This document shows positions 33,651 to 43,265 of a stretch of DNA of 64,000 nucleotides, in pieces. The notes under the pieces were generated by a model. It was not told where the DNA came from, did not search any database, and was given only the letters and a program-made list of their open reading frames with translations. The stretch lies in NCBI GenBank assembly GCA_023078555.1, contig CM041198.1, positions 3,953,354-4,017,353 on the forward strand, written 5' to 3'. The first letter of the stretch is position 1; each line of letters opens with the position of its first letter. The stretch is from Ulva prolifera (Eukaryota; Chlorophyta; Ulvophyceae; Ulvales; Ulvaceae). The translations under genes were made by a program, and so were the position numbers.

Positions 33651-33930
33651 GTAAAGTAAAGTAAAGTAAATCTAAATTTACTGAGCCGTATCCTATTGGA
33701 CATTGACAACTCCAAATTAACAGGACCACATATGCCGAAGGGGTAAACCACCTGGAAACCCCCCTCAGACGACCGTACGCAACGCACAGGGCCTCCTCCT
33801 GTGCTAAGCGAGGTGGTCACGTACGGCCGTTTCGATTCCCCAAAGCGCACGCAGAATCGAACCCACGATCTCCTGAAACGGAGGGGTTAGCTTTTAATCC
33901 GTCCTCAACCCATTGGACCCGTGTCGCGCA
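33651..33930 (-). mobile_element. Full-length tRNA-derived SINE
   Basis: On the minus strand the element starts near 33930 with a tRNA-like head. An A-box-like GGTCCAATGGGTTGAGGACG is followed by an anticodon-arm-like CTCCGTTTCAGGAG and the B box GGTTCGATTC (complement at 33854-33863). Then come a body (CCTCAGACG, CCACCTGGAAACC in complement) and the end GTCCAATAGGATACGGCTC with TTTAC repeats. The head would be read by RNA polymerase III. The D-arm resembles an arginine tRNA, which is only a suggestion. Confidence 0.88.
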
Positions 33931-34237
33931 GGTGTGTCTTCACCGCTGTGAGAGAAAGCGTTTTTTGTTGGCAGGGGATCGTAACACGGCATACCCCACC
34001 TGGCTCACCCTTCATGCCAGCCACCATACCCTCCTATGGAGCGCTCAGGCCCCAGTAGGGAGACAAACATTTAACTACCGAACACCTTCCTCAAACGAAA
34101 AGGGTCGACATCTGAAGTTAGCGTTGCCGTGTGCACAGAATACACTACGGCATGTGCTGTGTGTACAAACTACTTGAGGCCCGAAAATCTGGCCACGGCT
34201 ATGTGTTTGCAGGTTTTGCAAGAATGTAGAGTTCTAG

Positions 34238-34723
34238 ATGGCCCGCAGCGGTGCCCCTGCCAAGCCTGCCACCGGCGCTTGCCCAGCGGTGCTGACAAGC
34301 AGCTGCAGAGGAAGGACCGTGTGTCAGCTGCGTGGAGGCCTGCAGTGCTACTCTGTCCTCATAACACCACCACAGGCATTAGACGTGACAACTCCAATGC
34401 CCAATCTCTTCCCAGGTCGTGGCTCCATCACACTGGCACATCCACGGATGCCTCAGCTCACTGTTCCCTGTCTTCCAATCATGTACACTCATTTCCAGTA
34501 CTGCAGCTGCGGGTGGTCATATGAGGTGGGGAGCCATTGCTTCCAGGTCTGCCATGACGCCCAGGGATTCCTGTCATGGCGCTGCTGCAGCAGTGATGAT
34601 ATTCTGGAGCAGCACGGTCTGCCACCGGGTAGACCCAACGCTTACATGGCCCACACTGGAGGAGTCCCCACACGCCACACGAGGCTTGTCAAGGCACTCT
34701 TCAACACTGGAGCTGCTGCGTGA
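34238..34723 (+). CDS. Open frame of 161 codons, unknown
   Basis: An ATG frame ending TGA just before a SINE fragment. The product is rich in Cys and aromatic residues in the middle (PIMYTHFQYCSCGWSYEV) and ends with VKALFNTGAAA. It looks more protein-like than most frames here, but I recognise no family, and no flanking exons are evident. It could be a remnant of a mobile element. Confidence 0.25.
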   Translation: MARSGAPAKPATGACPAVLTSSCRGRTVCQLRGGLQCYSVLITPPQALDVTTPMPNLFPGRGSITLAHPRMPQLTVPCLPIMYTHFQYCSCGWSYEVGSHCFQVCHDAQGFLSWRCCSSDDILEQHGLPPGRPNAYMAHTGGVPTRHTRLVKALFNTGAAA

Positions 34724-34750
34724 TCATGAGCACACACCCGCTACGGAGAG

Positions 34751-34787
34751 ATACGGATAGGCAAATCCAGATTTACTTGACTTTACC
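34751..34787 (+). mobile_element. SINE tail fragment
   Basis: ATACGGATAGGCAAATCCAG then ATTTACTTGACTTTAC matches the last 37 bases of the SINE with several changes. Confidence 0.6.
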
Positions 34788-35131
34788 CTCTCTCAGAACC
34801 CATGCAGCCCATTGCAACGAACACAAGCTGCCGCGGCCACCGCAGCCGCAGCCGTGCGGGCATTCATGCGCCCTGTCACCTCGGGCCCCCCCGCAGGGCA
34901 GTCCACTGCCCAGAAGCTCATCACACTGCCAGGGTCACCGGCCCACGCACCCAGCCGCTATCACAACCGTAGAAGCCGCTCTCAGGACGCAAGGCGGCCT
35001 GTCTGAGAGCAGCCGATGCAGCAGTGGGGGCTTGGGTGCGACTACAGACATGCGCGCTCCAACGCCCCCCCTCCCCACGCCCCCATCAACCTGAGAGCGG
35101 CCGCTGCCACAAGTCGGGGGATCGGATGTGG

Positions 35132-35344
35132 CTACAGGCGGGAGCGCTTGCTCGACAGCCGCTGCAGCACCGCCTTGAGCGCCGCAGATGTCTCGGGGGT
35201 CTGCAGCTTTGAGAACGAGAGCTCCGCCTCGGCGGGGAGGAAGGCGCGCCACGCAGCCGCGAACTCAGAGCGAGCCTGGCGCTTGGTGATGATGCGGCCG
35301 TCATCTGGCAGCCGCAGCATCGCGGCCATCGCCGCCTCGCCAGC
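35132..35344 (-). CDS. Possible terminal exon, unknown protein
   Basis: A GTGCAG acceptor at 35350-35345 is followed by 70 codons and a TAG stop. The product is well mixed and soluble: LPDDGRIITKRQARSEFAAA, WRAFLPAEAELSFSK, then LKAVLQRLSSKRSRL, a probably helical basic C-terminus. No upstream exon could be joined. The composition, the clean acceptor and the stop favour a real exon; the family is unknown. Confidence 0.35.
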   Translation of the reverse strand, partial: AGEAAMAAMLRLPDDGRIITKRQARSEFAAAWRAFLPAEAELSFSKLQTPETSAALKAVLQRLSSKRSRL

Positions 35345-35633
35345 CTGCACCCCACAGCCACAATCCGCCTCTGGATCTCACTCTGCATTCATGTGCGTGC
35401 CCATCTCGCAGAGTGCACTGTCGATGGCCCTGTCTGTGCCCCACCGAATCGGACTGATAATCAATCAGCAAAGCAGCCGATGATTCGATCGGTACATCGA
35501 TGCGCCGGTGCGGGGATCAGTCGGTCGATCAGTGATTCATTCGCACGAGCAGTTTTTAAACTTATGCGATAGTGAATAGAGCACAAGCTGCGGTAGCGCC
35601 CTGCTGCTCCGTATGCTCATATCTGCTGTGTTG

Positions 35634-35700
35634 TGAGAGCACAAGGCGGCGAGGCCGGCAGCACCACGAAGGCAGCGAGCGGCGCAAGGACGCGGCTACA
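35634..35700 (-). mobile_element. LINE 3' tail fragment, diverged
   Basis: GTGAGAGCACAAGGCGGCGA then GGCCGGCAGCACCACGAAGG is the complement of a LINE end (GGTGCTGCC, CTTGTG). Confidence 0.4.
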
Positions 35701-35943
35701 GCCCCAGCCTAACGCACCCAAGCCACATATGCGCTGTGCTACGCGCCGAGGAGGGAGGCATCGCCACAGGCCTCGCACAGTAGTGTCTACCTGCGGCGCC
35801 CAAGAGCCCGCGTAGCCATGCTGTAGTGGCACGAGCACCTCCCAACCAGTGGCCGTGCCACACACGTATAGCACATGAGCACGCGTCATTGCACAGTAGA
35901 GCCCGCAGCCAGGATGCAAAGCATCAACATCAGATGATCACAT

Positions 35944-36209
35944 GGTCCAATGGGTTGAGGATGGTATAAATGCTACCCCCTCTGTTTCAGGAGGACGTGG
36001 GTTCGATTCTGCGTGCGGTGTGGGGAATCGAAACGGCCGTGCGTGACCACCTCGCACACCACAGGAGGAGGCCCTGTGAGCTGCGTTCGGTCGGCTGAGG
36101 AGGGATTTCCAGGCGGTTTACCCCTTCAGCATACGTGGTCCCATTAATTCGGAGTTGTCAATGTCCAATAAAATACGGCTCGGTAAATTCAGATTTAATT
36201 TACTTTACA
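35944..36209 (+). mobile_element. Full-length tRNA-derived SINE, 266 bp
   Basis: The head GGTCCAATGGGTTGAGGATG carries the A-box-like segment (about 35951-35964), and GGTTCGATTC at 36000-36009 is a good polymerase III B box. The body continues with GAATCGAAACGGCCGTGCGT and TTTCCAGGCGGTTTACCCC. The 3' part contains GGAGTTGTCAATGTCCAATA, ATACGGCTCGGTAAATTCAG and the TTTAC tail. It is the plus-strand counterpart of 33651-33930. Ten or so truncated copies share its end. No clear target duplication was found. Confidence 0.9.
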
Positions 36210-37576
36210 CGGGACCACAGAAGCTGACGTCGGCTCGCAGATGTGCCCACTGACCGCCGTGCTATGTACTGTCCATGCTCCACTGCCAGCGAAACTCCTC
36301 TAGCAGAGCGCTCCCGGCTCGTCCGCCGGCGGATCGAAGCCGGAGGTGGACTTGGCCGCACATGCATGTGCTCATTTGTACAGCAACGGCTGGTGCCTCC
36401 TGAAGCCACCGTCACAGCGGGGCCGGGGTCCGGCTCTGTGAACAGGGCCGGGCCCGCCGCCTGCATGCCGCATAGGCCTCCGCCCTGCGAGCCTCGCACC
36501 GGAGGCGCACACAGACACGCTGTGGAACGGCGGCTGCTGAGTTCGAGCAGTGGAAGAATGGCACCTTGGGAGGTTTAGCAGGGCGATGGGTGTATGCGTG
36601 ATTGCATGCATGCATCATCACGTGCGAGTGCCGGCAGGGGTATCAGCGCGGTGGGTATGGAGGTGGTTGACATGCAGCGCAGCGGCGGGCCAGGCAGGAA
36701 GGAGACTGCCACAGGCCTTGGGGTGTGTGGCGACGGCACGGTGCAGTCGGGGAATGCCGTGGCTGGCGGCGGCCGGTGGGCAGGTTCTCGGGCACGCATG
36801 CATGTGGAGAGGGGCGGCAACGCGCTGGCTTGGGGTAGCTGTACGGCACCAGTCCCTGTCCTTGGGGGGCTGCCCTGACGGACAGGCGCCACGACTGGCA
36901 TGTGCGGCGTCAATGGCAGCGCATGGCCTTGCAGGTGGGCAGCACTGGGGGCGGGCTTAAGCAGCTAGGTGTTGTGCGTGAGCGTTGTGTGTTGGGCACG
37001 GGGGCGTGCATGGCTGTGTGGGCTGATGAGGTGGTTTGCTTGGCTGCGCCTAGCTGAGGCAGGCGCCATGCCAGTACCTCCGTGCGCCAGCAGTTCTGCA
37101 GGGACACATGCCACCATATGGAGCACTTATAGGACGGACACACACTGACGCAATGAAAGGCGTGCACAATGCTTCCGACCTCAAGCAGCAGCACATGCAC
37201 TATGCACTGGAAAATGTGACTTCTCCGTGTGGTCACGTTAGCATGCTTTACCGACGTATCATGGTTGAGCCAGTTGGTGGCGACACGGAATGGTGTTGGC
37301 TTAGCTTGAACAGATGGGCCCTGCTCTGGAGTCCTCTCGGTTACAACTGTCCATCACAGTCAAGAAGTGATGTGGCGATTCCTAATGATTAATTATCGTG
37401 ACAGTTTGGGCCCTGAGACATGTGGGCCTGGAGAGTAACGCAATGCTGTTCAGCTAAATCAGCCCGGCCTGTACAGCTGCCGCTCAGCCAGCAGTGAAAC
37501 GACATGAGGACACGAGGTCGCATCATGTGAAAGTGATGTTTTTCATTCAGTGGTATAAGATCGGTGGTAAGCGCAC
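36210..37576. other. Spacer without a supported gene
   Basis: G/C-rich open frames on both strands (36240-36960) lack motifs and conflict with one another. The last exon of the isomerase gene should lie in this span or slightly left, but I could not identify it. Confidence 0.4.
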
Positions 37577-38350
37577 CTGAACGACCTGTGAGGCCGGGAC
37601 AACCTCGTCAACCATACCGATGGACAAGGCTTGCTGGGCATCTGCCATCTGCGCAAAGGCGCATAGCTTCTCTGCTACACCTGACGAGACGGTGCGAGCC
37701 ATGAGAGCCGCCCAGAACTTCGGAACAGCAATGCCTAGCTCAACTTCATTGAGACCGATCCGAGCCCCGTCAGCCATGACTCGATAGTCACAACACAGGG
37801 ATATGCAGCAGCCACCAGCCGGACAGCTGCACCAATCAGGGCATACGTATCAATCAATGACGCATGCGAATTGCGATTGGCTTGGCTTCCAGGTCAGGAA
37901 GGTGATAGGACGCACGCGCCGTTGATCGCAGCCACCGTCAGTAACGGAGACTCATAAAGAGCGCAGAGGAATTCGTTGGACACAGTCCAGAATCTACGGT
38001 GCCGCTGTCGTGACGTGCTGGGCGCGTAGAGCTCGTTGATGTCGTTGCCAGCGGAGAATACTGGTCTCTTCAGGCCGCTGCAAACAGAAGCATGACACTG
38101 CAGGGTTCGCAACACATGTAAATAATGCAGCATCAGCATCAGGTGTAATTTCAACTGGATTGCAGACTCACCTGCAAAAAATGACGCCTCGGATGTCGGG
38201 AGTCTGCTCGCAGGTGTGCAACAGCTCTGACAGCCGTTGCCAGAAGGGCAGATTCATGCTATTCACAGGTTCCCGAGCCATCGTGATTCGCGCCCATCCT
38301 TGCGCATCCGGCTCTAGCTTGATCCAGGTTTCTGGATGCGGAGGCTCCAT
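37577..38350 (-). CDS. ECI1: Enoyl-CoA delta isomerase (ECI1-like), three exons, last exon not found
   Basis: It would shift cis/trans-3 double bonds to trans-2 during beta-oxidation of unsaturated fatty acids, in mitochondria or peroxisomes. Exons in reading order are 38350-38172, 38077-37916 and 37826-37577. They join in phase to 197 codons. Exon 1 has EPVNSMNLPFWQRLSELL. Exon 2 has the CoA-binding oxyanion motif VFSAGNDINELY and LTVAAINGA. Exon 3 continues CPAGGCCISLCCDYRVMADG and GLNEVELGIAVPKFW, whose Glu is the expected catalytic base. It ends MVDEVVPASQVVQ at a GTGCGC donor, so about 60-80 C-terminal residues are missing. INGACPAGG points to the ECI1 group rather than to enoyl-CoA hydratase. 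No clear presequence precedes the first Met. It is divergent to the kinase gene at 39146. Confidence 0.87.
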
Positions 38351-39145
38351 GGCAAAGTCGAGAATTGAGCTGGTCTAGGCCTCGGGAACTGCTCCACTAA
38401 TGTAAACCTATACCAGATAAACACAAAGGCGTGTCAACATTTGGGCATGTACAGCATATACAGTAGAGTCAGTCCGCAAGTGCGGACGTTGCCCTATAAC
38501 TAGCTCTCTTGGTTGCGGACAACTGTCAGGCCAAACGACTGTGCATTATTGACTGACCTGGACCGCGCAAGCAGGGCGTCGGTACGCAAAATGCGGCACG
38601 AGACAACATCGGGCATTTCAACACTTCCGGCGGCGCTGCGCCAAGGTGATTTCGATCACGAACTCTCGACCGGGGTCCGACTCGGCCGAGCTCGGGACTG
38701 ATGAGCATCTAAGCCTCGATATATCGAATCGCCACGTGGTGCGTCTGAATCAGCACTTCAGTGATCGACTTATTGGCCAAGTCCTCCCTCAGGAATGAGA
38801 TGTTGTGACAGGTCGTCCACCATATTGCAGTGTTCATCATGCTGGATCAGGCTGGAGCGTAGCGACCGTATCACCTGTCCATGTATGTAGGATACCTGCT
38901 CGCTGTGGTATCTGTGTGTCGCCTCAGTCTTGCTCCCAGACAGCATGACCCGCTAGATCATGCAACTACACCATTTAGGAACTGTGCGATGAGATGTGAA
39001 CGCTCGTCTGACGCCAGTTTTGTTGACCTGCGCCCGGGTACACCGTGCAGTGCGGGCGTCGGCTGTACTACTCTTCTGTGCGCCCAAGGCTGATGCTATC
39101 CGGAAACGAAGCCGTTCACGCTGATCTACAATCAGTTGCTTCTTG

Positions 39146-41335
39146 ATGGGAAGCGCCAAGCAAGCTCTGCGCGCAACATGGGAGGCAGCAAGCAAGGCCT
39201 CGAGACTGCAAGACGGATACGAGTCTTCGATCGTCAACGACATCTTTCGTCATGCAATGCGTAAACAGACGGGGGTCAGCTTGAAGTACATGCTAGATTT
39301 TGGCCAGCGTCCTATCGAGAAGCAGATGATTCTCTCTGCGCAGTTCCTGAGGGCTGAGCTCCCCATACGCCTCGCCCATAGAGTTGCTGAGCTAGAGAAT
39401 CTGCCGTTTGGACTCTCCAGTATGCGTCCAATACTGAAGGTGAGCGCAAGAGGACTTGTGTTGATTGCGCAGTGCTCCATCTGTCCGCATGATCATTTTT
39501 TTCGCGGCAAGAGTCGAACCACGCATCACAAACGTAGTCTGGGCCTGAAAATTTATCGCGGCTTCGTCATTGACATGCGGACGCGTGCTCTGTTCGAGTC
39601 AGAGGTTCCTGTAGGTGCGGGATTGGTACGTTGAATCATTCAAGGACTTGCGCACGTTTCCACCGATAAAAGACGCAACCGACGAACACAAGTTTACGGA
39701 CTTGTTGCGGCATATATATCAGCGGCATGCGCATGTGGTGCCCACGATGGCTGGGTGAGCGTGCTCCACTTCACTGTTTTGGAATTTCCCATGCTGCATG
39801 ACCGCTGGATTCAGCCAAATCACCAGCTCTGATGTTTTCTCAATATCTGCAGTGCGATTATTCAGCTTAAGCAGCAGATGCAAGACCACTCAGTGTCCCT
39901 ATCAGAGCTTCCCGAAATCCACTCATTCTTGGATGGCTTCTATCTCAGTCGGATAGGCATCCGAATTCTGATAGGCCAGCACATCTCCCTTCATGAAGAA
40001 CCACGGGAGAACTACATAGGCGCCATCAACACTCAGTGTGACGCGGTGCAAATAGCAAATGCAGCGATTGCGTGCGACCCCTCCCCCACATGCTCTGAAG
40101 AGAGGGCTTGCTCCCGCACAGCAACCTAGATCCTACGTAAAGTGCTGCAGCATAGCTGCCAAGGTAACTGCACTTGTTCCCATCTGCAAAGACTGCAGAG
40201 TCTGGCTGCTCCAGGGATGCCAGAAGCATATGCTTGCGGGAGTATGGAAGCGCTCCCGAGGTCATCACGTTTGGCTCTTCAGCACTCCGGTTCCCCTACA
40301 TCCCAACGCACCTACATCACATGCTCTTTGAGCTCACAAAGAACAGTCTACGGGCGGTTGCGGATCGATACGAAGATAGCACGGAGGAGGAACCGCCTAT
40401 ACGTGTGGTCATCTCGCAAGGTGACGAGGACATCACCATCAAAGTGCGGCCCGCCCAGCCCCAGCCCTGACAGCTTTACCCCATGTCCTACAAGCGCTGT
40501 GATGATAGCTTCCTGGCTGTGAGGCAGCCCGGTGGCCGGTGCTCACGTGTGTCTTGTGGCTCTAGAGATCTCAGCTCATGGCATCAGCTCGTGCTGTTGG
40601 CACACACAATCTGATGCTACCTGCCTCTCTGGCTGTGTCCTTGTATCACACAATCTGATGCAGCCATCAGCGTGCCACGTAGCTCTCCACACGCTGTTCC
40701 CACAGCCACAGAGCCCAAGCAATCGGGGGGTTTCCGAACAGCAGACCGCTGGCCCCGTACCGGATCTGCACGATTGCCTGCACGACACATGGTGACACAT
40801 GTCGGGGAGCAGACACCCACTTCTGATCCTGCGTCCACCCATCGAGCCCAGATTCTCTTCGCCACACGAGCGTCGCCCGCGGCCAGCACCGCGGCGTCCC
40901 TCACAGCTCCGGGCCCAAGCGCACCCCCACGCGCCGGCGGCGCCCGGCATGTCCACAAGTGCACCACAGCCTCCCTCTGCCGCACCCGAGCGCGTTGCGC
41001 TCCAGCATCAGCCCCCCCCACCCCCCACGCCAGCACATTTGAGGTGGGCGCCAACAGTGCAGGTGTCGGACGAGGGCGGGGGCATCCCGCGCTCCGGCGT
41101 CGCCCGCATCTGGACGTACATGTACAGCACCGCCAAGGTGCCGCTGCCGGACATGGAGGAGGTCGCGCACACGCAGCCGACGGTGCTCGCGGGCTACGGC
41201 TACGGCCTGCCCCTCAGCCGCCTCTACGCGCGCTACTTCGGCGGCGACCTGCAGGTCATCTCCATGGAGGGCTACGGCACCGACGCCTACGTCCACCTCA
41301 ACCGCCTCGGCGACTCCCACGAGCCCCTACCCTAG
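39146..41335 (+). CDS. PDK: Pyruvate dehydrogenase kinase, mitochondrial, five exons
   Basis: It phosphorylates the E1-alpha subunit and switches off the pyruvate dehydrogenase complex in the mitochondrial matrix. Exons 39146-39439, 39615-39754, 39853-40071, 40215-40443 and 41063-41335 join in phase to 384 residues, the normal length. The N-terminal regulatory domain shows [45 protein letters not shown] and [15 protein letters not shown]. The GHKL ATPase domain shows the N-box [14 protein letters not shown] (G1), [19 protein letters not shown] (G2) and GYGTDAY. It ends LGDSHEPLP, very close to plant enzymes (SQEPLP). The short basic N-terminus could be a mitochondrial presequence. Intron 4 (40444-41062) holds a 30-bp LINE tail with its target duplication. 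Confidence 0.97.
40617..40646 (+). mobile_element. 30-bp LINE tail insertion in kinase intron 4, with 14-bp target duplication
   Basis: The insert CTACCTGCCTCTCTGG to TGTCCTTGTAT is the extreme 3' end of the LINE. It is flanked by perfect copies of CACACAATCTGATG at 40603-40616 and 40647-40660. This is a classic signature of target-primed reverse transcription that aborted almost at once. Confidence 0.9.
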
Positions 41336-43265
41336 CCGCCGGCAGCGGCGGCACTGCCGCCGCCCAAACAAGGCTTCGGCATGCATGCGGGTGCGGCGGA
41401 GGGGCGCCGCAAGCTGTCCCTGTGTGCAGACGGTGGCCAGAGAAGCGGTGAGCTGGACAGGGGGGTGTGCTGGACGGTCATTGCCAGCCCGAGCATGCGC
41501 TCGACCTCGGACGATCTAACGCAATGCAGGGCAGCAGCGGGTGCGCCGCGTAGCAGACGGGAGGGCATGAGCGGAGCAGGGTGATGTGTATAGACACAAG
41601 GCTTGCGCAACGTACTGCCTCCGTCCACCTGCCGCCGCAGGCTTCAGCTGCCTGTGGCAGGTGCTGCTGGACGTTCTCATCGTGCGCCTGGCAGCCGTTC
41701 ATCCTGGGATTCGCTGTGCACACGTCCTCAAAAGCGTGGCCGAGCGCTGGGGCTCGCCCCCGGCGCGGGGGGGGGGGGGGGGGGGGGGGGGGGATAAGCT
41801 ACTTGTGCGGTGGTCTACAGGCGTCAGCCATGCTTTGCGTCTCCCGAGCAGTCATGCACAGAGCTCATGCATGACGCTGCGTCGCGGCGGCTTGCACTGC
41901 ATGCGCCCAACAAAATGCTGCACTCACCGCGGGGTGACAGCCCAGGATCGCCTGGGGGGTGTTTGCATGTGTGGGTACGGCGGCCCATAGGCTACGGACG
42001 CCGCTTGCGCGAACAGCATCAAGGGCAGTGCCTGCTTGCATGCAGCCACCTGCGGAAATCTGCATTGCGGATTTTTAATTGTTACAGCAGGGGTCGCGTG
42101 CAGCAGGGCAGGGGGCACTGTCCCATGTTGCCCTTGGTAGAGGCAAGGCGCGTCTCTAGTTCAGACTCTGTGTAGTGGGTGGGACTGTTATTGTGGTTCA
42201 GAGGTAAGGGGTGCTCGGGGCAGGCTCTTCTGGCGACGGCCGTCGTCCACGGACCACGCCAAATGAGTGGTGAAAATTGCTTCTGAGGACTAAGGGGGAG
42301 GTTACTCGCCTGTGTGCGGCACGGGGGCAGTCCCTGTGTGCGGCACGGGGGCAGTCCCTGTGTGCGGCACAGGGGCAATCCCTGTGTGCGGCATGGGGGC
42401 AGTCCCTGTGTGCGGCATGGGGGCAGTCCCTGTGTGCGGCACGGGGGCAGCCCCTGTGTGCTCGGTAGCCCCGCCAAGCCAAACAGCAGACTGCCGGTGC
42501 TTGTGCTGCCACCAGGAGCGGCGTCGGTTTGTGTGTAGGCTCACGAATTGATCTGATAGGGGAGTTGAGGTGTAATTAGATGAGAGAGATGGGCGAGCGC
42601 GTGGCATGTCAGCTGGTGCCACTGTCCCCTGCAGCAGTTGGCTGCGTGCACGTGCAGGCAGTCAGCAGCCTCGATCATTGGCGGGACGGTGGGGTGAGAT
42701 GTCAAGCTGCTGAGCTCAATGAGCTGTTATGTGACAGATATCTGGGCACGTGTCATGCAGCAAAAAACGGGGTTTTAACAGCATGAGTCATATTTTTTCC
42801 AAGGCTGGTCATGATGAAACCGACTCACATATGGGACATGGCAGGCCCCGACGTGCCTCTGACACGTCAACAAACCGAAGCTACCTGCCAGGATATCCCA
42901 CCCAACACATCCATACGCTCTTGAGTGCTCCACATGAACACGAGGAGCTCGTCACGATGTATGGCGTGGCACGTTGTCACTCGATGCCACCGCTGATTGC
43001 GGTCCAGGTCCAGCTGGCTAGCACAGACTGCCCACGGAGCCCCTTGGCACCATGCATGCATAGCTCAGCTTCATACATACTGAAGTTTGGTATACATCGA
43101 CAACGCTCAAGATGGTGGTACAATGTCTGGGCCCCACCACGCTCGTACGGACAGTCTTATGGTCTCCGGCGAAGGCTCTCTGCATCTCAGCAGGCCCAGT
43201 CGCCGAGATTAAATGCACATCTCCTGCGGACCCCCCTGCGTGCACATGCATGAGAGGGGAGTGCC
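41336..43265. other. Spacer between convergent genes
   Basis: It contains a 27-bp G tract (41767-41793) and the minisatellite at 42309-42463. No motif-bearing open frame was found. Confidence 0.5.
42309..42463 (+). repeat. 24-bp minisatellite, about six and a half copies
   Basis: The unit is CCTGTGTGCGGCACGGGGGC then AGTC. Copies start at 42309, 42333, 42357, 42381, 42405, 42429 and a partial at 42453. Copies differ at one to three bases. As the unit is a multiple of three, all frames stay open and create artificial repeat proteins on both strands. Confidence 0.9.

Noticed and set aside
33845-33930. tRNA gene, also at 35944-36020
   Set aside because: B-box and D-arm-like segments are present, but the anticodon and acceptor stems do not fold as an intact tRNA. 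Both are followed by the same body and tail, so they are SINE heads.
42312-42551. Repeat protein encoded by the 24-bp minisatellite
   Set aside because: All frames on both strands are open because the unit length is divisible by three. There is no start context or flanking coding.
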